From Gerris lacustris (Eukaryota; Arthropoda; Insecta; Hemiptera; Gerridae), in the NCBI GenBank assembly GCA_951217055.1, contig OX578277.1, positions 102,861,511 through 102,925,510 of the forward strand: 64,000 nucleotides of DNA, read 5' to 3'. Positions within the stretch are counted from its first letter, which is position 1. Each line of letters starts with the position of its first letter. The translations under genes and the position numbers were made by a program. Shown piece after piece: positions 25,800 through 35,970 of this stretch. The notes beneath the pieces were generated by a model that was not told where the DNA came from, did no database searches, and saw only the letters and a list, made by a program, of their open reading frames with translations.

Positions 25800-26329
25800 G
25801 TTTTTTCCGTGGTAGGCTGTGAAAAAGTAACTTTAGAGCCTAGAAAACATAGCTAAATTCCATTTTTTCATTACGTGGACTTAAAAAATCTTTTCATTAC
25901 TCCCAGCTGTAAAGAAAAAATCTTTTAGTTCCTAGGAACTAAAAGATTTTTTCTTTACAGCGGGTAGTTGTCAAAACTTCCGTTAGTATCGCTGCAGTCT
26001 TTGTAGAAATGCTTCTAGTACGATTAAAATCCGCTAGATGTCAATGCGTTTTATTTATCTTTTCTTATAGTGTAACCTCTTTTTAAGGTTTCTTTTTTTA
26101 AGTCTTAAGTATGTACTAATATTTGTTATTATTATATATTGATTAGTGATTAATATTTAATGTTTTTTCATTGTCTGCTACCTCGGAAAAAATAGCATAT
26201 GCTACGCGACTGTGAAGTGTTTTTTCTTTACCTTGGCAATATTTACTGTCTCGCTTCGCTCGACAGTAAATGTAATTGCCGCGGTAAAGAAAAAACTCAC
26301 TTCACAGCCTAGTAACATAATATACTATT
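25800..26329 (+). mobile_element. Helentron-like non-autonomous element, tandem copy 1
   Basis: The element starts with TTTTTTCCGTGGTAG (25801). A nearly exact reverse complement, CTACCTCGGAAAAAA, lies internally at 26178-26192, close to a strong terminal hairpin at 26210-26307 (CTGTGAAGTG ... CACTTCACAG). The right end is TAACATAATATACTATT. A 5' terminal sequence repeated in inverted form upstream of a 3' hairpin matches the asymmetric TIR layout described for Helitron2/Helentron elements. The next copy follows head to tail with a period of about 524 bp, as is common in that group. Confidence 0.62.
25907..25960. repeat. Perfect 54-bp palindrome
   Basis: CTGTAAAGAAAAAATC ... GATTTTTTCTTTACAG is centred on TTCCTAGGAA with no mismatch or loop spacer. 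It lies inside Helentron-like copy 1. The equivalent site in copy 2 (about 26431-26480) has a different, degenerate palindrome with ACGTC arms. Confidence 0.95.
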
Positions 26330-26862
26330 ATCCGTGGTAGGCTGTGAAATAGTAACTTTAGAGCCTAAAAAACAAAGCTAAAATCCATTTTTTCATTACG
26401 TGGACTTAAATAATCTTTTCATTACTCCTAGCTGTAAAGAAAAAATCTTTTACGTCACGTCTTTTACGGACGTAAAAAATTCGTGCTGGTAGTTATCAAA
26501 ACTTCCGTTTAGCGCTGCAATCATTGTAGAAATGCTTCTAGTACGATTAAAATCCGCTAGATGTCAATGCGCTTTATTTATATTTTCTTACAGTGTAACC
26601 TCTTTTTAAGGTTTCTTTATTTAAGTTATGTACATATATATGTTATTATTATGTATTGATTATTGATTAATATTTATTGTTTTTACACTGTCTGCTACCA
26701 CGGAAAAAATAGCATATGCTACACGACTGTGAAGTGTTTTTTCTTTACCTTGGCAATATTTACTGTCTCGCTTCGCTCGACAGTAAATTACATTTTCAGT
26801 AAATGTAATTGCCGCGGTAAAGAAAAAACTCACTTCACAGCCTAGTAACGTAATATACTATT
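26330..26862 (+). mobile_element. Helentron-like non-autonomous element, tandem copy 2
   Basis: This is a direct repeat of the preceding element. CCGTGGTAG is at 26332. The internal inverted motif CTACCACGGAAAAAA at 26695-26709 matches the copy 1 terminus exactly. The terminal hairpin is at 26727-26840 and the end is TAACGTAATATACTATT. The hairpin loop has an extra partial duplication (CAGTAAATTACATTTTCAGTAAAT) not present in copy 1. Confidence 0.62.
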
Positions 26863-27424
26863 CTCCATGTTTCAACGTTTATCGTGCATTTATTTTATAG
26901 GGAGTTCCTCTGCTGATAAATAATTTCTAACTATAACTATTCTAATATTATACTCTATTTCTTTATTTTTTACCTTTAGAGTGTATTTTTTTTTTTAATT
27001 CTAAATAATTTATTAATCCTAAATTGATAATTGAACCTCTCCCGTCGCACAAATATCCTTGCAAAAGGCATATACTCTATTCAGCGATATAAAGCTTACA
27101 ATTACTGACATACAGTCATATGAACATAATAGATAGAACCACAATCTAAGAAATAATTTCTTATCGTTATCTGAATCAAGCGAAAAATAAAATAGAATAA
27201 TAATATATACCTGTACTGTATTTTTCTGATGTTCATATAAGTATATAATGCCTTATTTATTTACCTGTAATAAAAAATAAAATTATATTAGTTTACAATC
27301 TTCAAGTAATATGTTGATTTATAATAATTAGTTAACGATAGTTAAATATTATTAAATGCTCGCACGCAAGGAAATATTATTGTATTACATTAATTTTTTT
27401 TTTTGTTAGTATATCTTACTTATT
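26863..27424. other. AT-rich spacer, no gene
   Basis: No coding signal or recognisable repeat. Confidence 0.45.
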
Positions 27425-27664
27425 TAGATTGTTACTCCCCTATGTTTCTTTAGAATATAAATGGACATAATTATTTATACATTCCTTTTTATAAATAACA
27501 GAGAAGTTTAGTCTAATATATACTTTTTGCCAAAGGAGTATCACACTTCTGTTGTTTTTTTTTATAAGGGGAGTAACAGTCTAAAGAAGAACATTCTGTA
27601 CACACTCTTTAGATTGTTACTCCCATCTGTTTTTATAAGGGGAGTAACAATCTAAAGAAGTGCC
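27425..27664. mobile_element. MITE family 'TTACTCCCC', copy 1
   Basis: The end motif AGATTGTTACTCCCCTAT and its inverse GGGGAGTAACAATCTAAAGA bound the element. Additional internal inverted copies lie at about 27572-27590 and 27607-27655. The same family occurs at 38.87-39.83 and 42.62-42.89 kb. There is no coding capacity. The left end is slightly eroded. Confidence 0.7.
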
Positions 27665-27750
27665 AGATAACGAATCTTTTAGGAAGTTACTATTTCTACC
27701 CATGGTTTGAAAATAGCATTGACATTTATGGTTTATGTATAGCTCGTGAT

Positions 27751-27751
<1 letters not shown>

Positions 27752-27792
<41 letters not shown>
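27752..27792. repeat. Poly-T run (about 41 nt)
   Basis: An uninterrupted T tract. It could be the poly-A tail of a minus-strand retroposed sequence, but no parent could be identified. Confidence 0.85.
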
Positions 27793-27796
<4 letters not shown>

Positions 27797-28328
27797 ATAG
27801 ACGGATAAAGTGACTTCACATTGATTGTACTACTAAAATTAACGACCAAACTTATCAATTCATCGATAGAACTAATTAGTGTGGGAACTAGAAAGACGTG
27901 CAAGAGCCATCTTTTAATAGCAAGGTCAATAAATAAATCAAGATGGCACGAAAATCTTTTCTCACCTAATCTATCATCCATTCACTAAAGACGACCTCTA
28001 ACATCATCCTCAATAACTAAATCACGTTGCTTATATTTTAAAAATAAACTTCAGTTTAAAAAGAAACCACGAAAGGATACCATCGAAACAAATAGTGTCC
28101 TTGAATAAAATGAAATAGAACAATTAAGACAACTCAATGTAAAATTATGAGGATTTCTTTTTAATTATTTAACAAATTTTAAATAACAAAAATTACAAAA
28201 CAATTGTACATAAAAGAACAATTAATAGGTTCACTTCCTGATTGCTACAGAGTAAAAGAAAGTACCGGAAATTTTTCCTTATCGGCAACATAAACGTATA
28301 AATAACAACCAACTTATAGAGCTGATAA
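27793..28328. other. Spacer, no gene
   Basis: AT-rich; nothing recognised. Confidence 0.4.
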
Positions 28329-28491
28329 TAGTACATTACGCGTCGAGTGCGGAAAGTAGCATTTTGCATGCGAGTGTGGAGTTTGCACCCGAGCGATAGC
28401 GAGGGTGGTAAAACCACACGAGCAATGCAAAATGCCGTTTTCGCACGAGTTGCGTACCGTACTTTATCTACGATTGTTAGATTTAAATAAT

Positions 28492-28643
28492 AAATACAGA
28501 AACAAATAAACTTGCTGTATGTAAGTTCGTATCTCTCTCTTGATAAAGATGGCATTAATTCATTAGTTGTATTTTTTGCCGAATTAATTATTTCTGGAGG
28601 ATTATTATTCTCCACATTTTCGTCAGTCACTTGATTCACTCAT
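28492..28643 (-). pseudogene. Captured 5' coding exon, frameshifted copy
   Basis: An ATG lies at 28643 on the minus strand, but relative to the copy at 30379 two bases are missing shortly after SSD, which shifts the frame. The downstream frame reads ENVENNNPPEIINSAKNTT, NELMPSLSRERYELTYSKF. The LMPSLSRERYELTYSKF segment resembles the N-terminal 'LLP-KS-RYE-TY-KF' block of tyrosine-recombinase-like (Crypton/DIRS-type) proteins of arthropods. That identification is from memory of the family and is uncertain. Coding similarity stops soon after, as if only the first exon were carried. Confidence 0.45.
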
Positions 28644-28741
28644 TGTTTTTCACTAAAAACTCGATATAAACAGTTACTTTAATAAAAGAACACCAAATTA
28701 GTTTTGTTAAATGTAAACAAACTCACTAATCGTGCGTAAAG

Positions 28742-28797
28742 CTGAAGAATTCCTCTTCTTTACCGCACTAGTGCGGTAAAGAAGAGGAATTATTCAG
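28742..28797. repeat. 44-bp perfect palindrome in Helentron-like copy 1
   Basis: AATTCCTCTTCTTTACCGCA with its exact inverse is centred on CACTAGTG (28748-28791). An outer CTGAA/TTCAG pair extends the stem. A related hairpin with a changed centre occurs in copy 3 (about 59994-60050), and it is missing from copy 2. Confidence 0.93.
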
Positions 28798-28903
28798 AAC
28801 TATGAGAGGCGCATGCGCAATGAATACAAGTATGTAAATAATCACTTTCTACGCATCTAAACAAAGATATAATGTTTATATTTCGTATCAATCGTAGATA
28901 AAA

Positions 28904-29153
28904 TAAATAATATAAATGTTTCAAAATGTAAACAAACTCTTTCCTATATCAAAATAATGTACCCAATTGATAAAAGCTTATAACTTTTGATCAGACATTC
29001 TTATTTAGAACCTATGAATGAAGCTATGTTGCATAAAGAGATATGATGCAGTCTGAGAACTAGGTTGTAATTAATAGTCCAAATTTCAGAGGCTTATTAC
29101 AAGAAAACATGAAAATATCTTAAGTCTGACAATCCATTAAACTACTTTATATA
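28904..29153. other. AT-rich spacer
   Basis: No features recognised before the TA and CAGTGTGTCCC end of the next TIR element. Confidence 0.4.
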
Positions 29154-29207
29154 CAGTGTGTCCCAGGAAGTTGTGTATATAATATATATTGAAAACTTTT
29201 TAATTTA

Positions 29208-29838
29208 TTAGCTTGCTTTCTTGTTTGTTTGTTTGTCCGGTACAAATCTGGCAATCGATTTCTAACTAACTTCCCGAATAGCTAGACATTTGAAACTTTT
29301 AGCATAGCTCAGAACACGATGAAAATGCATTATTTTAATACTTTTAGCCATCTTTCAGGAGAATATAATTTGTTTTCAGCAAATTTTGCTGTGTGGAAAG
29401 TTAGTTCTGAAAAAATCCGCAAGTTATTTTATTTGTTTTCACATATCCCATAGATTTTACAATCTTCATTTTGACGGATTTCAAATTTGTGATTTTTTAT
29501 TAGAGATAAACATTGAATGACAGCGAAACAGGAAATATATAGATTATATTATTTATTGATTATATTATTAATATGATTTCAAATCTATCGAGGGCACGGT
29601 TTAGATTTGGTGTTGGAGAGATCCTTTGTACAAAGATTTGTCCTTTTATAGGTATAAGATCAGCTCTCTAGATGGTTGTCATTTATGTGAAGTAAATAAA
29701 TTTGGAACTATTTTTATTTTTTTTCACTAACATTATATATTATATAACAATAACAATTATATTATCAACATTACATACGATTCAACGGAAAATTTAAAAA
29801 CGTAGTATATAAAAAGTTGTTGTTATCTTGAAATTATT
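29208..29838 (+). repeat. Interspersed 600-bp repeat, copy 1
   Basis: Shares TTAGCTTGCTTTCTTGTTTG, TCTAACTAACTTCCCGAATA, TTTGGTGTTGG.GAGATCC, and a T-run followed by ACTAACATTATATA with 35334-35970. It is non-coding and of unknown class. Confidence 0.8.
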
Positions 29839-30161
29839 TAATTTTAAGAAGAAAAGTTAATTTCTTCATAAAAAGTTCTGCATGACTTATACATCTAAAC
29901 TCAAGTAACAACAAGCATACCTTCAGAGGCCATTTCAAGATGTTGATCAACGTGAAAGAATAATTTGAGAAAAATGTGAAGCTATAACCAAATGTGATTA
30001 GAAATGTCATAAAATAATTTAAAAAAAGAACAATCAGCTGTTTAGAAAGGGACAGTGGATGCGTTGAAGTTTTGTAGTATTTAAGTAAGTTTACAACATT
30101 CCCATAATATTTATTAGTTGCGTATTATTCATTAATGATAAACTGATAAGGATGTTATAAA

Positions 30162-30695
30162 TTTTATCTTCGATTGATACGAAATATAAACATTATATCT
30201 TTGTTTAGATGATTATTTACGTACTTGTATTCATTGCGCATGCGCGTCTCATAGTTCTGAATAATTAAGGAATTCTTCAGCTTTACGCACGATTAGTGAG
30301 TTTGTTTACATTTAACAAAACTAATTTGGTGTTCTTTTATTAAAGTAACTGTTTATATCTAGTTTTTAGTGAAAAACAATGAGTGTATCAAGTGACTTTG
30401 ACGAAAATGTGGAGAATAATAATCCTCCAGAAATAATTAATTCGGCAAAAAATACAACTAATGAATTAATGCCATCTTTATCAAGAGGGAGATACGAACT
30501 TACATACAGCAAGTTTATTTGTTTCTGTATTTATTATTTAAATCTAACAATCGTAGATAAAGTACGGTACGCAACTCGTGCGAAAACGGCATTTTGCATT
30601 GCTCGTGTGGTTTTACCACCCTCGCTTTCGCTCGGGTGCAAACTCCACACTCGCATGCAAAATGCTACTTTCCGCACTCAACGCGTAATGTACTA
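30162..30695 (+). mobile_element. Helentron-like element with captured exon, copy 2
   Basis: Starts TTTATCTTCGATTG (30163) and carries the ATG-bearing exon. It then has the inverted 14-mer CAATCGTAGATAAA (30548-30561), a terminal hairpin (ATTTTGCAT...ATGCAAAAT) and the end ACGCGTAATGTACTA. It is oriented opposite to copies 1 and 3. It lacks the TCTTCTTTACCGC hairpin present in both others: only AATTAAGGAATTC remains at 30265-30277. Confidence 0.65.
30379..30528 (+). pseudogene. Captured 5' coding exon, intact start (about 50 codons)
   Basis: The ATG at 30379 opens MSVSSDFDENVENNNPPEII, followed by a segment ending SRGRYELTYSKF. The frame then runs into non-coding hairpin DNA and is not meaningful beyond about codon 50. 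The acidic start and the LMPSLSR-RYELTYSKF block suggest the N-terminus of a Crypton/tyrosine-recombinase-like protein (tentative). It is the best preserved of three copies: copy 1 is frameshifted and copy 3 has ATA in place of the ATG. It may be only a relic of an exon carried by a rolling-circle element, or a short translated leader. Confidence 0.45.
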
Positions 30696-31094
30696 TTTTG
30701 GCATGCCTTTATTTAATAAACAATCAAATCAAAATAAATAATCCAACAATAACTAAAATTTCTTTTAATTTTTATCTTAGAAAATCACTAATATAAATAA
30801 AACCTGATTTTCATCGTAGATAGGTGTAATTTGATATTTGAACGTAATTTTCAATTCTAATCAACTTTTATTATTAACAATTTTCGATTTTGTCACAAAT
30901 AAAGGTACTTTACTCTTGAGAGAAAATCATGTTTTTTGACAAACCTCGTATATGACTAATACAATTTGTCATCTGATGGTTGCATTTTAGGTTTTGAAAC
31001 ATGCAGAACTTTTTACGAAGAATAACTTTTTTTCGTAAAATTAATAATACAAAAGTTTACCATATTATGTACAATAGCTTCTTGGGAAACACTG

Positions 31095-31586
31095 TACATC
31101 AAATGAAAATTTTATCAGTGCAATAATCAAAATTGATTTTTTTTTTTTTTCAATAGTTGTTAATCAGAAAACCAAATCTAGCCATAACTTTTTTCTTGTA
31201 TGTATGTATGCGAGTTTTTAAAATAATATTTTCTATCACTTGCTTTGTTTACGTTTGCACGTTTAATATCGTAATATGTATATTGTTTACCTTTTCATTA
31301 AATTTAAATATTTAATTTATGTGTATTATTGTATAAAAGTTTTTGAGGCTTAAATTAAGAATATACTTTTGTACATACAATTAAGATTGTTGTGAGATTA
31401 AAAAATGGTTATTTATCGTCTCTAATAATAAAATATAGGCATTTATTGCAGGTATATAAATAGATTCCAAACTATACGAATGAATGATGTATAATATTAT
31501 AGTCCTGATTCTATTCTAAGAATGCTGTCCATACAAAACTATTTAGGCATTTTATATAATTGCTAAGCCTACATCATATATGAATA
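31095..31586. other. AT-rich spacer, no gene
   Basis: Includes a poly-T/CAATAG stretch; no coding signal. Confidence 0.4.
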
Positions 31587-32528
31587 CAGGGTGGCCACGA
31601 TGAACTGGCTCACCCAGTTATCTCTTTTATTTTTGAAGATAGAGAAAAAATGTAAATGGTAACTCACCTTGAATTTTCACGTAGTTTTATAATATGATTT
31701 CGAAAAATATTTTTATCTCATAGTTTCGGCGTTATCTCTCTCAACTTTGTAATATTAAATGGTAACCTATATTTTTTATATTTTTTTCTAAAATTAGATT
31801 GCTTTTGAAGAAAAATGAGCCTTAAATCAACAAAATCGGTTGAGAATTGACAGAGATATTCAGTTTTCAATATAACAAAAATGCTATCTAAGTATGTAAA
31901 ATACTATGTAAATTAAAAAAAAAATGATCTTAATTCTGTTTATTTCACTTTATTTTCCTCTTATTAAGGTTAGTTGAATGCATTTACTGATCAAAAGTCA
32001 AACCTTTTTTCCATTCCATTCAGGAACATTGTTAGTATGGTACCACTTTTGATCTGTGTATCGAGACCACCTTCCTTTATTCTACAGCCTCGGAATGGAA
32101 TGGAAAAAAGGTTTGACTTGTGATCAGTAAATGCATTCAACTAACCTAAATAAGTGAAATAGACAGAATTAAGATAATTTTGTTTAATTTGCAATTGTTT
32201 TGTTACAGTACTTTACATACTAAAATAACATTTTTGTTATAATATTGAAAACTAAATATCTCTGTCAATTCTCAACCGATTTTGTTGATTCAAAGCTCAT
32301 TTTTCTTCTGAAGCAATCTAATTTAAGAAACAAATATAAAAAATATAGGTTACCATTTAAGATTACAAAGTTGAGAGAGATACCGCCGAAACTGTAAGAT
32401 ACAAATATTTTTGGAAATCATATTATAAAACTACGTGAAAATCCAAGGTGAGTTACTATTAACATTTCTTCTCTATCTTCAAAAATAAAAGAGATTACAG
32501 GGTGAGCCAGTTTATCATGGCCACCCTG
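31587..32528. mobile_element. 942-bp foldback element with long inverted arms
   Basis: The left arm 31587-32022 and right arm 32093-32528 are inverted copies with about 70 bp between them. The ends are CAGGGTGGCCACGATGAACT and its near inverse (AGTTTATCATGGCCACCCTG), and the arms meet at TTCCATTCCATTC / GGAATGGAATGG. TA flanks both ends, consistent with a TA target duplication as in Tc1/mariner-type insertions. The arms have diverged moderately, so this is an old foldback or a composite MITE. There is no coding sequence. Confidence 0.82.
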
Positions 32529-32639
32529 TATAGGACACATAGCTACTAATACCTAGCATAAGCTCCGCAAAGGGATGGCGGGGTGAGGGTGAAGGCTAGT
32601 TTCTTATAATTATATCAAACCTAAAAGTTCTAAAATTAT

Positions 32640-32885
32640 GACTGAGTAGTGACTATGAGTACTACTATGACTATGACTGAGTAATGACTATGAGTAGTGC
32701 AAACTATTATGACTGAGTAGTGACTATGAGTACTACTATGACTATGACTGAGTAATGACTTAATGACTATGAGTAGTGCGAACTATTATGACTGAGTAGT
32801 GACTATGAGTACTACTATGACTAATGAGTACTACGATGACTATGACTGAGTAATGACTATGAGTAGTACAAACTATTATGACAAA
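32640..32885. repeat. 71-79-bp tandem repeat
   Basis: ACTGAGTAGTGACTATGAGT followed by ACTACTATGACTATG repeats at 32641, 32712 and 32791, then decays. The unit is itself built of TGACTATGAGTA subrepeats. One unit has an 8-bp internal duplication (TAATGACT). Confidence 0.9.
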
Positions 32886-34244
32886 CTCATGCGGTTATCT
32901 TCACTAAGCGCCGCTCGCAAATATACGAACCACTTGAATTCTCATGATCCAATGAAAAAATAAAACATATTTATGTTTTGATAAGAATGAATCACAACAC
33001 AACCATATTCACGAGTATAATGCATAAAAAACTGTATAACTAGAAAATTGATATTAAAAATCCCGGTCTGTAATACACATTAGCTATTATGGTTTTCTTT
33101 ATAATAAAATTATCAATATTCCTACTTTGAGTTTTGTTTATTTTAAATCATTTCCATTAATTCTCGGTGAAACTAACTAATTTTTGAACGAGCGTAAAGT
33201 GAGTTCTTAATATCAGAAACTGGGATTTATAAGAAGTGGATTTTTTCTAACGATAACCAGGAGTAAAACTTTACCAATTTGAACGAAATTTCGCACTTAA
33301 ATGCATCAGCATTTGTGAAAATTGCTTAGTTTTTGAAAATTTCACACTTGATATTTTTAAGATTGCGGCCAATATGGCGGATGACCGAAGAAAAAGATTT
33401 TAGTCAGCATGATATATTCATAAATTTAAAGGTCTTGAAGAGTAGCAAAAAAAAAATGTAACATATTACCAGTATTGCGGTGCATAAAGTACTCAAGTAG
33501 AAAATTAAAAATTTTCTCTTGCCATATTTGTTTTTAATTTAGCTACCAGGAAACATATGACTGGTTTAAAGGCAGAGTGGTATAAGTCAACATCCAAAAC
33601 CTACACATTTACATATTATATGTTATTACGATTAGATTAATAAATCATATATATAATATATAATTACAATTACATATATACATATCAATATTATATACAG
33701 TATGTCCACGGATTGAGTTGCCTATTGCCTATACGTGTAAATTAAAAAAAAAAATCAATTTTCGAAGAAAAGTCACTCTTCATAGAATCTTCTGCTTGTG
33801 CTTAAATGAAGATTTATAGTATTACTTTTTGTTCAAAATGTACCCTGTACCCAGAAAGTACAATTTCCTAAAATCATATCCTAGTAAACCGGTCCAAATT
33901 TCAACTGTACAAGAAAAATGTATTCTTTATCCATATTTTGTTGCTGTCCCCTTTAAATTCTACTGATGATTTTTAAAAAAGGGTCTTCAGGGGAGTTTTA
34001 AATAAAAAACAATAAGTTTTTTGCAATATTTCGTCCCTCTTTTGGGACATTTTCAAGCAATATACTTGGTGTGGTTGATTTTATCAATATGAAACAGTCT
34101 ACATCAATTTGAGAAGTGTAATTTTTTTTATAAAAATAAAAATACCATCCCACTTCTTAACCTCGTCAATGGTAAATCCATAATATAAATTAGAAAATTT
34201 ATATAAAATCAATAACTGTGAGGTGAGTCATGGTCAGAGACTGA
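32886..34244. other. Repeat-rich spacer, no gene
   Basis: Holds a segment related to the window's right edge (about 33320-33440 matches the reverse complement of about 63835-63960, sharing CAATATGGCGG / CCATATTGG). It also holds an element end near 33699 (TACAGTATGTCCACGG) and the PLE-like remnant described separately. No exon is recognised. Confidence 0.45.
33990..34075 (-). mobile_element. PLE-like terminal-repeat remnant
   Basis: The minus strand reads GCTTGAAAATGTCCCAAAAG then AGGGACGAAATATTGC, followed by TTATTGTTTTTTATTT. It has the same order as the intact PLE arm: (T)GAAGATG, a short GC stem with an A-rich loop, GAAA, then a T-rich tail. No RT sequence accompanies it here. Confidence 0.55.
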
Positions 34245-34530
34245 ACTATGACTGAACTAGCGCCCCTAAATTTGAAGCTAAAATTGATTTCTCGATTTCG
34301 CCTCTGTGTATGATTTATCTGAACATGTATGCCAAATTTCTTCAAAATCGGCCCAGTAGGTTAGGCTCCAGGCGTCTGCACAGACGACAGACGACAGACA
34401 GACACTTTTTAAAAACCACTTTTTTGGACTCAGGGGACCTCAAAACGTGTACATCCATCAAAATCTCAAAATCGACTTTTCGCGCCATCACAATACTTTC
34501 TCTTTCTATGAGAAAGTAAAAAGCTAGTAT
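34245..34530 (-). repeat. Interspersed family B, partial copy
   Basis: The minus-strand start ACTTTCTCATAGAAAGAGAA is a small hairpin. Downstream come GGTCCCCTGAGTCC, GTCTGTCGTCTGTCGTCTG, CAGACGCCTGGAGCC and TTTGGCATACATGTTCAG. Related copies lie at 47977-49205 and 50690-51060. Confidence 0.8.
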
Positions 34531-35333
34531 AAAATGAAAAGAAGCTACTATATAATGATACGTGATATGCTATACAAGAATCAACTTTTTTCAACTTTCA
34601 ACACCCATATGTCGACCATTATTTTTTTAAAGAAAAATACCGGATGCATCTGAGTTTTGACTAAATCGACCCTGAAATGACCTGATCAATTTAATCAGGT
34701 CATTATTTTAACGTAATGCTGCAATTTTGTTCAGAGTTTGATTTTAATTATTTTACGGCGCTGTCTATAAAAATCCAGATTCCAAACGTATATAAGGTTT
34801 AGAAAGTGGGTGAAGCTACTCTGTAAGTGGCAACTTCATTACGTTATCTAACATTCACTTAAAGCATACAAATAGCTTACTTAACCTGTCTGAGAAGCTT
34901 ATATGAAGTTCATTAAGTTTTATTTTTTGTAAATTTTATTTTGTTGCACGATAAGCTAACTAGTGATAGTCCAGGAGGAAGGAGCCTAAAAGTGTCTGAC
35001 TAACATCAAGCTAGAATTTTATGCATAAGTTAATCTTTTAGTGCCTTTTAAGAATATGTGGTCGGCCAAGTTCGTCTGATAGATAGCTTGGTAATAGGCA
35101 CACAAGCTTGGTAAAAAAAGCACACAAACTATTCAAAGCCTTAGTCTCTGACATAAAGAACTCACTACGCTCGTTCAATTATCCGAAGCGCAACAGTCGG
35201 ACGACTGTGTGAACAATTTGTTACCTGTCTTGCTCTTCGACAATCAGAACAAAAGTAATGAGAATAAGTTATAAATTAATAAAAGAAAGATCCATGTAAA
35301 ACTTACAATATTAACTTATTTTACTACGTTTTT

Positions 35334-35970
35334 ATTAGCTTGCTTTCTTGTTTGTTTGTTTGTTTGTCCGGTACAAATCTGGAAATCGATTTCTAACTAA
35401 CTTCCCGAATAGCTAGGCATTTGAAACTTTTAGCATAGCTCAGGACACGATGACAATGCTTTATTTTAATACTTTCAGCCATCTTTAAGCAGAATTTAAT
35501 TGGTTTTCAGCAAATTTTGCTGTATGGGTATGGAAAGTTAATTCGGAAAAAATCCGCAAGTTATTTTATTTGTTTTGCCATGTCCCATATTTACGCAATC
35601 TTCATTTTGACAGGTTTTAAATTTGTGATTTTTATAAATAAATAAGAGATAAACATTGAATGACAGCAAAACAGGAAATATATCGATTATATTATTTCAA
35701 ATATATCGATGGCACGGTTTGGATTTGGTGTTGGGGAGATCCGTTGTACAAAGATTTGTCCTTTTATAGGTTTAAGATCAGCTCTCTAGATGGTTGTCAT
35801 TTATGTGAAGTAAATAAATTCAGAACTATTTTTTTTTTTTTTTTTTTTTTTTTTTACTAACATTATATATATTATATAACTATAACAATTATATTATCAA
35901 CATTACATACGATTCAACAGAACACTTAAAAACGTAGTATATAAAAAGTTATTTTTATCTTGAAATTATT
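35334..35970 (+). repeat. Interspersed 600-bp repeat, copy 2
   Basis: Same landmarks and orientation as 29208-29838. A 26-nt T-run at about 35829-35855 lies where copy 1 has a shorter TTTTT run. Confidence 0.8.

Larger units (their letters stand above)
28329..28903 (-). mobile_element. Helentron-like element with captured exon, copy 1
   Basis: On the minus strand the element begins TTTATCTACGATTG-like (28889-28902). It contains an optional hairpin, a short coding start, then the inverted copy of the same 14-mer (28463-28476). It ends with a complex hairpin (GCATTTTGCAT...ATGCAAAATGC) and ACGCGTAATGTACTA. This is the asymmetric TIR plus terminal hairpin layout of Helitron2/Helentron. Copies 2 and 3 have the same two ends. 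Confidence 0.65.
29154..31094. mobile_element. Candidate 1.9-kb TIR element (CAGTGTGTCCC ends)
   Basis: The left end CAGTGTGTCCCAGGAAGTTG and the inverted right end CAGTGTTTCCCAAGAAGCTA match at 16 of 20 positions, and both are bordered by TA. Ends of the type (TA)CAGGGTG/CAGTGTGTCCC are frequent on insect TIR transposons. The interior holds another interspersed repeat (29208-29838) and Helentron-like copy 2. No transposase was seen. The two ends could also belong to unrelated elements. Confidence 0.4.
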
